Source: Halomonas sp. (GTDB taxonomy: Bacteria; Pseudomonadota; Gammaproteobacteria; Pseudomonadales; Halomonadaceae). Taken from it: DNA of 64,000 nucleotides. Position 1 is the first letter of the stretch. Every line of letters begins with the position of its first letter. Under the pieces are notes generated by a model that saw only the letters and a program-made list of their open reading frames with translations, did not search any database and was not told the DNA's origin. The stretch lies in assembly GCF_017983445.1 (NCBI RefSeq), contig NZ_JAGOBJ010000003.1:326103-390102 (forward strand). Direction: 5' to 3'. Of the stretch, positions 37,398 to 47,114 are shown in pieces. The translations under genes and the position numbers were made by a program.

Positions 37398-38294
37398 ATG
37401 AATATACTCGATAAACGTGCTTTATATTTGCTGGAAGTAAACAGCTGCGGCGGTATTCGCGCGGCGGCTGAGCATTTGCATATTAACCCTTCTGTGGTGA
37501 GCCGGCAGGTGCGCAGTCTTGAGCGAGAGCTGGGCATGGCACTTTTAGAGCGCCAAGGGCGCCATATGATGTTAACCGAGGCGGGCTTACTGGTAGTAGA
37601 TAGCTTTCTTGCCCAGCGGCGGCTCAACTCAGAGCTGGGTGATACGCTTTCCCGGCTACGCAACCTGCAGGCGGGAAAGGTCGTGGTATCAGTCGGTGAC
37701 GGGTTCGTGGATAGTTTTATCAACTATGTGATGAAGCGTGTCTCCGAGCATTATCCGGACGTGCTGATCGAGATCAAGACGGGCATCTACTACCCCCGTG
37801 AGCCTCATGAGATGGTGGCCAACGACGAGGTTGATATCGCGATTACCTATGGCCCAATTTCTGACCCGCGGCTGGTCGTGCACTCCTTTGAACGCGGCCC
37901 GCTATGCGCCTTGGTAGCGCCTTTTCACCCGCTGGCCCGGCAGACAAGCGTTACGGTGGCGGAGCTTTTGCAGCATAAGCTGATTTTCTTGCCCGATGTG
38001 TCGGGATCGCAACAGTTCGTGAATGCGCTGTTCAGTGCCGCTGGGCAGCCCGCCACTCCTGCCTACCGTTGCAACCTGCATTCTGTTTCACGGCGCATGG
38101 CGAGTGCCGGTATCGGCATATCGTTCATGACCGCGGCGGCGGCGCGCAACGAGGTGGACGCGGGGCAGCTCATGGCGATCCCCGTGGCCCACCCGCTGGC
38201 GGCCAGCAGCCAGGGCAACCTGGTAAGAAGAGCCGGCAGAAGGCTTTCGCCCGCTGCCGACTATCTGTGGAAGCTGATGCTGACGATGCAGTAA
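37398..38294 (+). CDS. LysR-family regulator
   Basis: Transcription regulator of 298 residues. The N-terminal winged helix is complete (IRAAAEHLHINPSVVSRQVRSLERELG, then LLERQGRHMMLTEAG). The effector domain begins near AGKVVVSVGDGFVDSFI. The start at ATG 37398 is chosen from family alignment; no strong ribosome-binding site is seen. Its stop codon directly abuts that of the convergent abgT-like gene. Whether it controls that transporter and the M20 peptidase cannot be told from position alone. Confidence 0.88.
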   Translation: MNILDKRALYLLEVNSCGGIRAAAEHLHINPSVVSRQVRSLERELGMALLERQGRHMMLTEAGLLVVDSFLAQRRLNSELGDTLSRLRNLQAGKVVVSVGDGFVDSFINYVMKRVSEHYPDVLIEIKTGIYYPREPHEMVANDEVDIAITYGPISDPRLVVHSFERGPLCALVAPFHPLARQTSVTVAELLQHKLIFLPDVSGSQQFVNALFSAAGQPATPAYRCNLHSVSRRMASAGIGISFMTAAAARNEVDAGQLMAIPVAHPLAASSQGNLVRRAGRRLSPAADYLWKLMLTMQ

Positions 38295-39800
38295 TCAGTT
38301 CGCCATCATGTAAACACCGGGGCCAATCGGCCAGCCCATGGCCAGCCAGAACATCAAAAAGGCGGACCAGACGAGCAGGAAGGTAACCGCTAGTGGAAGC
38401 ATGGTGGCTATCAGCGTGCCCAGCCCCATATCCGGCTTATAGCGCTGCATATAGACCAGCGCAACCGAAAAGTACGGGCTCATAGGTGAAATGATATTGG
38501 TGCTGGAGTCACCAATGCGGAACATGGCCAGTACAAAGGCCGGGTCAAAGTCGATCATCATCAGCATGGGCACAAATACTGGGGCCATCAGCGCCCACTG
38601 TGCCGAGCCGCTGGTCATGAACACGTTAAGCACTGCACTCATGGCGATAAAGGCACCCACCAGCGGTAGGCCGGTAAATCCGGTACTTTGCAGGATGTCC
38701 GAACCTACTATGGCGATGTACTGGCCAAGCTCCGACCAGCGGAAGTAGGCGATAAACTGCGCAATGGCGAAGAAGAGGACCAGAGTGGGTGCTAAATCGC
38801 TCGCCGACTCGGCCATGCGCTGAGGCACATCGCGGCTGGTTTTGATCTTACCGGTGGTGATGCCATAAACCAGGCCGATGGTCACGAAATAGCCAAACAT
38901 GAGTGGCACCAGCGAGCGCAGAAAAGGTGATGGGATCAGCCCGCCCTCTTCGTTACGCAGCGGCGATGCTTCTGGAAGAACGGCCATCAGGATCAGCGCT
39001 AGGTAGATCAAAGTGGCAAAGCCGACCCGCTTGAGCCCTAGCTTTTCTGCAGGCGTTAACTCCGGCTTGATGATATCCGTCTTGAAGTCCTTGCTCATCG
39101 GCAGCGTGCGCGTGAGCCGCGGTTCAACCACCTTATCGATAATCAGCGTACCTGCAATGGCAAGCACGAACACCGAGCAGGCCACAAAATAGTAGTTATC
39201 CACCGGGGAGACATAGGCGTCGGGATCAACCAAACGCGCCGCGTCGGTAGTGATACCGGCAAATAGCGCGTCCCCGACGGTAATAAACAAACTGGCATCA
39301 AATCCTGCACCGGCGGCAGCGTAGGCCGCAGCGGCGCCAGCAATCGGGTGACGGCCCACCGAGTGATACAACATGGCGGCCAGGGGAATCAAAATCAGGT
39401 AATTGGCATCGGAGGCAATGCTGCCACAGATGCCCGCCAAAAAAACGCAGAAGGTCAGCATAGAAGGTGGGGCTTTGGCGACGCTTGCCTGCATCAGCGT
39501 CGACATCAGGCCGACCTTATCGGCCAGGCCGATACCGAACATCACCACCAGAATCAGCCCAAGCGGCGGGAAGTTGACGAAATTACTGACCACACTGGTC
39601 AGCATGAACTCCATGCCATCGCCTGACAACAGGCTTTGTACGTAGACGGTGTCGCCGGTTTGTGGGTTAACCGCCGAGACGCCGAATGCCGCAAGTAAAG
39701 CGGAGATAACCACGACCAACACGGCGAGAATAGTAAACAGAATGAACGGATGGGGAAGCTTGTTACCCACGCGCTCAATAGAAGCGAGTACGGACTGCAT
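38295..39800 (-). CDS. abgT: AbgT-family aminobenzoyl-glutamate transporter
   Basis: Inner-membrane transporter of 501 residues and the AbgT family, which imports p-aminobenzoyl-glutamate or exports sulfonamides. It begins IERVGNKLPHPFILFTILA, a hallmark of AbgT, and continues with NFPPLGLILVVMFGIGLADKVG, CGSIASDANYLILIPLAA, GFDASLFITVGDALFAGIT and MTSGSAQWALMAPVFVPM. It lies 45 bases downstream of an M20 aminoacylase-type gene on the same strand, the same pairing as in the E. coli abgABT operon. Confidence 0.92.
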   Translation of the reverse strand: MQSVLASIERVGNKLPHPFILFTILAVLVVVISALLAAFGVSAVNPQTGDTVYVQSLLSGDGMEFMLTSVVSNFVNFPPLGLILVVMFGIGLADKVGLMSTLMQASVAKAPPSMLTFCVFLAGICGSIASDANYLILIPLAAMLYHSVGRHPIAGAAAAYAAAGAGFDASLFITVGDALFAGITTDAARLVDPDAYVSPVDNYYFVACSVFVLAIAGTLIIDKVVEPRLTRTLPMSKDFKTDIIKPELTPAEKLGLKRVGFATLIYLALILMAVLPEASPLRNEEGGLIPSPFLRSLVPLMFGYFVTIGLVYGITTGKIKTSRDVPQRMAESASDLAPTLVLFFAIAQFIAYFRWSELGQYIAIVGSDILQSTGFTGLPLVGAFIAMSAVLNVFMTSGSAQWALMAPVFVPMLMMIDFDPAFVLAMFRIGDSSTNIISPMSPYFSVALVYMQRYKPDMGLGTLIATMLPLAVTFLLVWSAFLMFWLAMGWPIGPGVYMMAN

Positions 39801-39845
39801 AATATTAACCCTTATTTTTAGAAATTTTTTGGCTGTAAAAGGTTG

Positions 39846-41000
39846 TTAGCTGCGTGATAGCAGCCCTTTTGCTAAAGCTACAAACATGCCGCCTGCCACC
39901 GGCAATATATTGTCGTTAAAGTCGTAGTGCTCGTTGTGAAGGTAGGCGCTGTCACCGTTACCAACGAAGAAAAAGCAGCCGGGCACTTCCTGCAGATAGA
40001 ACGCAAAGTCCTCAGCCCCCATGGTGGGCATGTAATCAAGCTTTTGAATATCGTTGCTCACCGTGTACTCGGAAGCGAGTGCCAGCACGCGCTCGGACCA
40101 CTCGGGATCGTTGACCAGCGGTGGGATCTGGTGAATATGCTCAAGCTTGAAACGGGCGCCATGGGCATCGCACACGCCTTGTATTACCTGTTCAAGCTTG
40201 CCGGCCAGCGCTTCGCGGGAGGAGGGGCGGTCGCTTCTTATGTTAACCATCAGCTCAGCGCTGCCCGGAATCACGTTGGCGGCATCGCCTGCATGGAAGG
40301 CGGCCACGGTAATCACACCGGATTCCAGGGGCGATTTGTGGCGGGCCACCAGGCCTTGCAACTGCTGAATGAGCGAGGCGCCTACATAAATAGGATCAAC
40401 GGCCAGATGAGGCATGGCGGCATGGCCGGAGACTCCCTTGATGGTGACCTTGAACGTATCGTTGCCACCCATGGCCGGGCCGGGTTTCACGAATAGCTGG
40501 CCTTCAGGAAAGCCGGGGCGGTTGTGGTAACCAAATACGGCCTCCACTCGGGGATTTTCAAGCACACCGGCCTTGACCATCGCATCCGCACCATTGCCAC
40601 CTTCCTCCGCCGGCTGAAAAATCAGCTTGAGGTGTCCGCATAGTTCATCACGCTTTTCCATGACGGCTTCGGCGGCGAGCAGCAGCGTTGCGGTATGTCC
40701 GTCGTGCCCGCAGGCGTGCATCAGGCCTTCATGCTGAGAGCGGTGGCCAAACGTATTAGCTTCGTGAATGGGCAACGCGTCCATATCGGCACGAAACGCG
40801 ATCACTGGGCCTTCGCGGCCGGTATCCAGCTCCGCCAGAATCCCTGTGGTCGCAATACCCTCTGTTACCTTATAGCCAAGCGCGCGTAATCGCTCAGCGG
40901 CGAGCCTTGCGGTTTGGGCTTCTTGATATTTAAGCTCAGGGTGCTGGTGAAGGGTATGTCGCAGCGCAATCGCATCTTGTACTTGCTTGTCGGTAAACAT
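39846..41000 (-). CDS. M20-family amidohydrolase (AbgA/HipO-like)
   Basis: Zinc-dependent M20D peptidase, 384 residues. Metal ligands are in MHACGHDGHTATLLLAAEAV and FQPAEEGGNGADAMVKAG, with the dimerisation-domain segment KGVSGHAAMPHLAVDPI and the C-terminal MGAEDFAFYLQEVPGCFFFVG. Relatives hydrolyse N-acyl amino acids, hippurate, or p-aminobenzoyl-glutamate. Co-transcription with abgT favours an N-acyl glutamate type substrate, but unlike E. coli only one hydrolase subunit is present. Confidence 0.9.
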   Translation of the reverse strand: MFTDKQVQDAIALRHTLHQHPELKYQEAQTARLAAERLRALGYKVTEGIATTGILAELDTGREGPVIAFRADMDALPIHEANTFGHRSQHEGLMHACGHDGHTATLLLAAEAVMEKRDELCGHLKLIFQPAEEGGNGADAMVKAGVLENPRVEAVFGYHNRPGFPEGQLFVKPGPAMGGNDTFKVTIKGVSGHAAMPHLAVDPIYVGASLIQQLQGLVARHKSPLESGVITVAAFHAGDAANVIPGSAELMVNIRSDRPSSREALAGKLEQVIQGVCDAHGARFKLEHIHQIPPLVNDPEWSERVLALASEYTVSNDIQKLDYMPTMGAEDFAFYLQEVPGCFFFVGNGDSAYLHNEHYDFNDNILPVAGGMFVALAKGLLSRS

Positions 41001-41299
41001 TGCCTGTCCTTGCCACTATTGGTGTCATTTTGATGTGCTGTAAAGCTAAGTGACTTGTGGGTCTTAAAGGAGAGGTTTGTGTGTTGTGTTTGTTGCTTTT
41101 GGAGCAACAGTGAAAAAAACCTAAGATCTCTGAATTTATTGGTCACGCTAATTTCTTGTGAGTGTGGTGTGTTATTTTACGTTTAGTTGTATCAATCCGT
41201 TACGTTATAAAAATAGAAACCCAGATGATTATCAGAGACTATATGAAAGCGTAAAAGCAGTTTACGCCTGAGTCATTTTGTCATTATTCAAGGTAAGTC
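41001..41299. other. Divergent promoter gap, M20 gene / PAS-GGDEF-EAL
   Basis: About 300 bases without a supported gene between two divergent genes. No clear operator or riboswitch fold was seen. Confidence 0.35.
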
Positions 41300-43027
41300 A
41301 TGTCCATATCTACTCTATTTTCGTTTGACGATTTTCCTGTAGGGTGCATGGTTACCGACAGTAAACGGCGTATTTTGTACAGCAATCACTATATTGAAAA
41401 GCATTACGGTTATTCAGCCAGTGCGCTGGTCGGCACTGACCTATTTATCCTATTAAGTAAAGCGTCGCAGATTATGTATGAGGCGTATATCGTGCCTCTG
41501 CTGCTTCAGGAAAAATACTGTGATGAAATCCGCCTGACCCTGGTCACGCCCTCAAAAGGCAAGGTGCCAGTCTCGGTAAGTGCTTTCTTTGATGGCAGTT
41601 CTGATGGAAACGTTTATTGGAGTATCAGTAATGCCAGCCGTTCAGATCAATTATTTGAAGAGCTAACGGAAACCAAAAAACTGCTTGAGCAGAAAGTATC
41701 CGTACTGCGTACACTATCCGATACGGATCCGTTAACCGGGCTGCCTAATCGGGCAGCTTTGACTAAATACCTTGACCATAAAATGCTGGATCGAAAGCGT
41801 AGCGTTATGGCGTTCGCTTTGGCGTTTGTTGATCTTGATGGTTTTAAGGAAATTAACGACCGCTATGGGCATCATGTAGGTGATAAAGTTCTGCAGTTAG
41901 TGGCTGAGCGGCTGGCCAATAATCTTCGAAGCGACGATTTAATTGCCCGTTTTGGGGGCGATGAGTTTGTTATTTTTTTAAATGGCCGCTTTAGCGCAGG
42001 TTTGGTAGAAGAGTCACTAACGCGGCTAATCGGTAAACTTTCAGAAACAATCAGCATCGATTCAATGCACTTAAAGCTCTCTGCCAGTATTGGCGTTACG
42101 CTTTATCCGCAGGCGAAAGAAGTACAACCGGACCAGCTTATTCGCCAAGCCGATCAGGCAATGTATCAGGCAAAACTTTCCGGAAAGAGCCAAGTGTGCC
42201 TTTTTAATATCGATAATGAAGCCGTTCAAAAGGAATGGTATTCAGAGCTGCTGGCAATTAAAACTGCCATCAAGGCCGATCAGTTTGAGCTTTATTACCA
42301 GCCCAAAATCAATATGCGTACCGGTGAGGTCTTTGGCGTTGAGGCCTTAATACGCTGGAACCACCCGGTAGAGGGGTTGAAAGGGCCGGCTACTTTCTTA
42401 CCGGTACTCAGCAATACATCTTCCGGTTTGACGCTGGGACGTTGGGTGATCACAAAAGCACTTTGCCAGCTGCAAATATGGCTACAGCAGGGACTGGATC
42501 TGCAGGTCAGCGTCAACATTGATGGTTATCACTTGCAGCACCCACAGTTTCTGCGCGATTTAAGCGTCATCCTTTCTGACTTTCCCAATCTGCCTAAACA
42601 GCGGTTTGAGATTGAAGTGCTTGAAACCAGCACTATTGAAGATGTAAGCCATGTTTCTTCTGTGCTTAATGCCTGCAGGATGATGGGGATTCGTATCTCG
42701 CTGGATGACTTCGGCACGGGTTACTCCTCCTTGAGTCATCTCCGCGATCTGTCGGTAGATACTCTTAAAATTGACCGCAGTTTTGTCAAGAATATGCTTA
42801 CCAGCAGCAGCGATTTGGCCATTTTGAAAGGCGTTATCGGCTTCGCTCGCGCATTTGAATGTGACTTGGTCGCAGAAGGAGTCGAGACACTCGAACATAG
42901 TCGACTGCTGATTGAGCTTGGGTGTGAGTGTGGTCAGGGTTACTACATCGCCAAACCGATGCCTGCCCGTGCCTTTCCCGCATGGGTTGATCAGTGGTAT
43001 CAAAGAGAGTTTCAAATGAAATATTAA
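41300..43027 (+). CDS. PAS-GGDEF-EAL cyclic-di-GMP enzyme
   Basis: 575-residue cytoplasmic signalling protein with no transmembrane segment. Domains in order: PAS (residues about 5-110), short coiled coil, GGDEF (about 145-305, with intact RFGGDEFVIF), and EAL (about 320-570). The EAL domain keeps EALIRW, DDFGTGYSSL, KIDRSF and AEGVET, while the usual NxS element reads NIDGYHL. Both synthesis and hydrolysis of c-di-GMP are therefore possible. An RsbQ-type hydrolase follows after 48 bases; in Bacillus RsbQ feeds a signal to the PAS domain of RsbP, suggesting the PAS domain here is its target. Confidence 0.9.
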   Translation: MSISTLFSFDDFPVGCMVTDSKRRILYSNHYIEKHYGYSASALVGTDLFILLSKASQIMYEAYIVPLLLQEKYCDEIRLTLVTPSKGKVPVSVSAFFDGSSDGNVYWSISNASRSDQLFEELTETKKLLEQKVSVLRTLSDTDPLTGLPNRAALTKYLDHKMLDRKRSVMAFALAFVDLDGFKEINDRYGHHVGDKVLQLVAERLANNLRSDDLIARFGGDEFVIFLNGRFSAGLVEESLTRLIGKLSETISIDSMHLKLSASIGVTLYPQAKEVQPDQLIRQADQAMYQAKLSGKSQVCLFNIDNEAVQKEWYSELLAIKTAIKADQFELYYQPKINMRTGEVFGVEALIRWNHPVEGLKGPATFLPVLSNTSSGLTLGRWVITKALCQLQIWLQQGLDLQVSVNIDGYHLQHPQFLRDLSVILSDFPNLPKQRFEIEVLETSTIEDVSHVSSVLNACRMMGIRISLDDFGTGYSSLSHLRDLSVDTLKIDRSFVKNMLTSSSDLAILKGVIGFARAFECDLVAEGVETLEHSRLLIELGCECGQGYYIAKPMPARAFPAWVDQWYQREFQMKY

Positions 43028-43075
43028 ACTCATTTATTTAAAACCTATTTATTTAAGACGAAGGAGTAAAGCTGC

Positions 43076-43885
43076 GTGTTAACTAAAGGACAGGTCATAG
43101 CGCGGAATAATGTGACTATCGTCGGGTCTGGCGAAACAACACTAATGCTTGCTCATGGATTCGGCTGTGACCAACAGGTATGGCACTACCTGATCCCTAA
43201 ATTAAAAGATCATTACCGGTTAGTGCTATTTGATTATGTGGGTTCAGGCCAATCGCAGCTATCGGCCTTTAATGAGGCGCGCTACCACTCGCTTGAAGGC
43301 TATGCCCAGGATGTCACCGACATCTGCGCGGCGCTGGATTTAAACCAGGTGCATTTTGTCGGGCATTCGGTAAGCGGTACGATTGGCTTGCTAGCAAGTA
43401 TTGCCCAGCCTGAGCGCTTTGCCAGCCAGATCATGATTTGCCCTTCACCCTGCTTTTTGAACATGCCACCTGACTACTACGGCGGTTTTGAGCGAAGTGA
43501 CTTGGAGGAACTCATCGGTTTGATGGATCGCAATTATATTGGCTGGGCAAATTATCTGGCGCCCTTGGTAATGGGGCCTGAAAGCTCTGAGTTATTGGTA
43601 GGCGAGCTTTCCAGCAGCTTCTGCTCGACTGACCCGGTAGTTGCCAAGTTATTCGCTAAAGCGACATTCTTTTCGGATCATCGCTATCTATTGCCTCAAG
43701 CTAAGCATCCTGCCTTAGTTCTTCAAAGCCAGGTAGATACCCTTGCCAACCCTGACGTCGGCAAGTACATGCATGCGCACATGCCGGGTACCACACTGCA
43801 TGAAGTACCAAGCCAAGGGCACTGCATTCATATGACTCACCCTGACCTTATCGCTCAGGAGATCAATGCCTGGTTGGGGAAATGA
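43076..43885 (+). CDS. rsbQ: RsbQ-type alpha/beta hydrolase
   Basis: 269-residue alpha/beta hydrolase of the RsbQ/KAI2/D14 class. GTG 43076 follows AAGGAG about eight bases upstream. The catalytic triad is complete: Ser98 in GHSVSG, Asp221 in QVDTLANP, His249 in GHCIHM. The segments LAHGFGCDQQVWHYLIPKL and FDYVGSGQS are typical of RsbQ. In Bacillus subtilis RsbQ converts or carries a small hydrophobic molecule that activates the PAS-phosphatase RsbP. Here the upstream partner is a PAS-GGDEF-EAL protein, so it likely couples an unknown small molecule to c-di-GMP. The pairing is inferred from position. Confidence 0.85.
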   Translation: MLTKGQVIARNNVTIVGSGETTLMLAHGFGCDQQVWHYLIPKLKDHYRLVLFDYVGSGQSQLSAFNEARYHSLEGYAQDVTDICAALDLNQVHFVGHSVSGTIGLLASIAQPERFASQIMICPSPCFLNMPPDYYGGFERSDLEELIGLMDRNYIGWANYLAPLVMGPESSELLVGELSSSFCSTDPVVAKLFAKATFFSDHRYLLPQAKHPALVLQSQVDTLANPDVGKYMHAHMPGTTLHEVPSQGHCIHMTHPDLIAQEINAWLGK

Positions 43886-44071
43886 GAGCCTGTTGGATTG
43901 ATGCGGGGTTAGTTTTTTAAAGGCCTTGGCATGAGGCCATAGCCTGCCAATAGAAGGGCAACTTAGGTATTATTCCTATCAGCCTTTAAAGGTTCGCTTT
44001 AATAGCATCGGTTTAGTAAGGCTGACAGGATAGGGTGCTAGTTTTATTTAATATTTAATGCAGTTCCATGA

Positions 44072-45142
44072 TTATCCAAGCACCGAATTGCGGTCGGCGT
44101 TGGCGCGCTCTTGGGCGCGTTCACGGGCATTCTCAAAGGCTTCAAGGAAATTCTCGCCGTCTTCGCCAAAATGATCTAAGTACCATGCGCGAATGGGATC
44201 GGCCAATGCACGGAATTCCTTCATTTCTTCTTCGGTGGGTGTGTAAATCTCGCCACCTGCATCTTTCCATTTACGGTAAGCCGCTAGCTCTTTGCGGGGC
44301 TGGATGCCGAACTGTACCGTTGCCATCATGGCGGCACCGTCAGCAACAACACGCTGTTGCTCGGGTGTCAGAGACTGAAACTTCTGATTTCCCATCAGCC
44401 ACATGGACGCCATATACGCATGGTTATCCATGGTCATATATTTGATGACTTCCTGAAAATTCATGTTGGTGATGTCTGAAATGGAGTTGAGCGTGCCGTC
44501 GACGACGCCTGTCTGCAGGCCGGTATATACTTCAAGCCAGGGCAGGGGAGTGGGGGAGGCCCCCATTTCGCGAACCATGAGCTGCTGTATTTCTGACTCA
44601 ATGGTACGAAAGCGGAGACCTTCCGCGTCGCTGGGCGTGCGAATTTCACGCTCGCCATTAGTGATGTTGCGCCAGCCACCCGTTTGAGTCATCGACATCA
44701 AGCGGATTCCGCCATTGGTGGACCTAAGAATCTCGTCTCTTAGAAACCCCGTGAACTGCGGGTCTGTCAGCATATTCATGGCCGCCCGGTCATCAGGGAA
44801 TGCGTAAGGGATATCTAATCCCTGGATTGGCGGATAAATGGAGGCAACACCGCCGGCCGTCGCAGTATACAAATCCACAATTCCTGCCTGCATGGCTTCA
44901 AAGCATTCGTTGGCAGAACCACACAGCTGCGCGCCTGCAAAGATATTAACCGTAACGTCTCCGCCGGTGCGGCTCTCAACGTAGTTCTTGAACACTAATG
45001 CAGCGTCATACTCTTGATCTTCTTCGTTTGCGAGAAAAACGAGGTTGAGTTCTGCAGCCTGGGCGATGCTCGACATGCAGAGTGCGCCGCCTAATAATAG
45101 TGAAGCGAGCGCTTTCTTGGTGTGCTTTATAGGCATTGTCAT
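44072..45142 (-). CDS. TRAP solute receptor of the SQ cluster
   Basis: Periplasmic DctP-family receptor, about 356 residues. ATG 45142 has AGGAG immediately upstream (a second ATG two codons later is possible). The signal peptide ends near SIAQA-AELN. The core shows FAGAQLCGSANECFEAMQAG, GWRNITNGEREI and the ligand-contact GLRFRTIESEIQ. It is clearly different from the two receptors at 22-26 kb. Its operon is divergent from the SQ dehydratase operon and carries the LacI-type operator at 47101, so sulfoquinovose or an SQ glycoside is the inferred substrate. Confidence 0.88.
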   Translation of the reverse strand: MTMPIKHTKKALASLLLGGALCMSSIAQAAELNLVFLANEEDQEYDAALVFKNYVESRTGGDVTVNIFAGAQLCGSANECFEAMQAGIVDLYTATAGGVASIYPPIQGLDIPYAFPDDRAAMNMLTDPQFTGFLRDEILRSTNGGIRLMSMTQTGGWRNITNGEREIRTPSDAEGLRFRTIESEIQQLMVREMGASPTPLPWLEVYTGLQTGVVDGTLNSISDITNMNFQEVIKYMTMDNHAYMASMWLMGNQKFQSLTPEQQRVVADGAAMMATVQFGIQPRKELAAYRKWKDAGGEIYTPTEEEMKEFRALADPIRAWYLDHFGEDGENFLEAFENARERAQERANADRNSVLG

Positions 45143-45168
45143 TGTTCTCCTAAAATATATATTGCGGG

Positions 45169-46464
45169 TCAAGCGACGTATCCGAACATTCTGGGCAGCG
45201 CCAGAATGAGATCGGGGATGTAAACCAAAGCAAAAAGGATGGCGATTTCAACGAAAAAGAGCGGCAGCATCTCCCAGGCAATCTTTTCGATACGCTCCTT
45301 ACTGATACTGCTGACCACAAAGAGCACCAAGCCCATGGGAGGTGTTATCAGTCCCATGATCAGCGTGATGCTCATTACGACAGCAAAATGAATAGGGTCA
45401 ACGCCTACACCCACCATTACCGGCGCAAGGATAGGCCCCAGGATCAAGATGGCGGGACCTGCATCCATGATGGTGCCTACCGCCAACAGGAAGGCCACTA
45501 CCAAAAAGAATAGAATTCTAGGATCATCAGTGACTGAGAGAATGAATGCACTTACCAGTTGGGGGGTGCCTTTAAGGCTAACGAGAGATGCAAAGGCCAC
45601 AGCAGCGCCGACTAAAAGCAGAATGACCGCAGAGTTGATAGCCGCTTTACCAAACAGGCCGGGCAGATCCTTGAAGGTAATCTCCCGTGTTACGAACAGG
45701 CCCAGAATCAGCGCATAAAAAGCAGCAACGGCAGCGCCCTCGGTGGGCGTAAAAATACCACCCACAATACCGCCGATAAGAATCAAGGGAGTCAGAAGTG
45801 GCATAAACGCAGTGACAAAGGCCTGCCACTTTTCTTTCCAGCTGGCTTTGGGCAGCGGTTCTGGAAACTCCTTAAACCGAGCCATAATCGCAATCGTGAT
45901 CATTAACCCTATGCCGATGAGTATGCCTGGCACTACACCACCTGCAAACATGCCAGCTACCGACACGTTCATGATAAACGCATAAAGAATGAAAATGCCG
46001 CTTGGTGGAATAATACTGGCTATGACCGCGGAAGCCGCTGTAATGGCCGCTGAAAAGCGGTTGGTATAACCCGATTGGCGCATTGCGGGAATCATTACTG
46101 AACCCATTGCTGAAGCGTCTGCCACGGCAGAACCGGAGCCGCCCGCCAACATCAGTGAGGACGCTACCGACACCTGTCCAAGGCCAGCCTTACGATGGCC
46201 AATCAGCGTTTCGGCAAAACGCACGATACGCTTCGTCACACCCCCCGCCGTCATTAGCTCACCGGCCAGAATGAAAAACGGCAGTGCCATGAGCGGGAAA
46301 CTATCGATCCCTGCAAAAAGCCGCTGAAATAATAGGTTAAGAAAGACCGGCTTACCTTCCATTAATAAACTAATGCCTGGCGCAAAAAGCATTAGAAATA
46401 CGATGGGCATACCGGCAATTAACAGAAAGAGGAAGATCCATAAATAAGCGAAAGTCATGGTCAT
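45169..46464 (-). CDS. TRAP large permease of the SQ cluster
   Basis: DctM-family subunit, 431 residues, with about 12 helices. It carries FPLMALPFFILAGELMTAGG, SGSAVADASAMGSVMIP, SAVIASIIPPSGIFILYA and LIMGLITPPMGLVLFV. It overlaps dctQ upstream by four bases and lies 26 bases before the receptor gene, giving the order Q-M-P on the minus strand. Confidence 0.93.
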   Translation of the reverse strand: MTMTFAYLWIFLFLLIAGMPIVFLMLFAPGISLLMEGKPVFLNLLFQRLFAGIDSFPLMALPFFILAGELMTAGGVTKRIVRFAETLIGHRKAGLGQVSVASSLMLAGGSGSAVADASAMGSVMIPAMRQSGYTNRFSAAITAASAVIASIIPPSGIFILYAFIMNVSVAGMFAGGVVPGILIGIGLMITIAIMARFKEFPEPLPKASWKEKWQAFVTAFMPLLTPLILIGGIVGGIFTPTEGAAVAAFYALILGLFVTREITFKDLPGLFGKAAINSAVILLLVGAAVAFASLVSLKGTPQLVSAFILSVTDDPRILFFLVVAFLLAVGTIMDAGPAILILGPILAPVMVGVGVDPIHFAVVMSITLIMGLITPPMGLVLFVVSSISKERIEKIAWEMLPLFFVEIAILFALVYIPDLILALPRMFGYVA

Positions 46465-47012
46465 ACCTCAACGTTGCTATCAGCATTAGGCGTTTCCTGC
46501 CTAACGGATAAAGTGGTGTTAAAAACGAGGCAATACCCTAAGCGAAGCACACGTTCGAAAGAGCTTAATGCCGTTAGGAAGAAACTTAAGGGGAGTACGT
46601 AATAGACGCTGGCCATGCTGATGCCCAGCGATAAGCTTGAAATAGTGGCGCCGCGCTCTATGCGCTCAAAACCGAGCTTGATGCACCATATGAGTACCGC
46701 CAGAATGCAGATTTCAAGTAACAGCTGTAGAAGCCGCCATGCGACGGAGTCGCGAAACCATTCTGTTGCGATTTCCAGACTGGCGTTCAGCCCTTTGCGA
46801 TGGGCCGCAGGAAAAAACAAAAAGGCCATCCAGACCATCATGAAACGGGCTAATTCTTCCGTCCAGCCGAAACTATCGCTCAATACATAGCGGAAGAATA
46901 CGTGGGTAATCATGATGCCAAGCATACTGGCCAGCAGCAGGGTGGCAGCGTAACCGGCCCAACGTGTGGTTACCTCATTAATACGGTCAAGCAGGGCGAT
47001 GAACGTGGGCAT
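46461..47012 (-). CDS. TRAP small permease of the SQ cluster
   Basis: DctQ-family subunit, 183 residues with four helices and the signature SFGWTEELARFMMVWMAFLFFPA. It is first in the TRAP operon; its start lies about 90 bases from the operator at 47101-47114. The GGAGGCG-type sequence just upstream (CCGGAGG on the minus strand) serves as ribosome-binding site. Confidence 0.9.
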   Translation of the reverse strand: MPTFIALLDRINEVTTRWAGYAATLLLASMLGIMITHVFFRYVLSDSFGWTEELARFMMVWMAFLFFPAAHRKGLNASLEIATEWFRDSVAWRLLQLLLEICILAVLIWCIKLGFERIERGATISSLSLGISMASVYYVLPLSFFLTALSSFERVLRLGYCLVFNTTLSVRQETPNADSNVEV

Positions 47013-47100
47013 TTTCGCCTCCGGAAGGCAGTTCTACTCCCGCAGGAGGGTGCCTTTGTCATTATATTAGTGAAGGTTAAGAACCGAATTACAGTTTTCG

Positions 47101-47114
47101 TCGTAGCGCTGCGA
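47101..47114. promoter_or_regulatory. LacI-type operator, TRAP promoter side
   Basis: TCGTAGCGCTGCGA, a near-palindrome centred on a CG step as LacI/GalR-family sites are. It is the exact reverse complement of the sites at 47313 and 57140. Confidence 0.75.
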
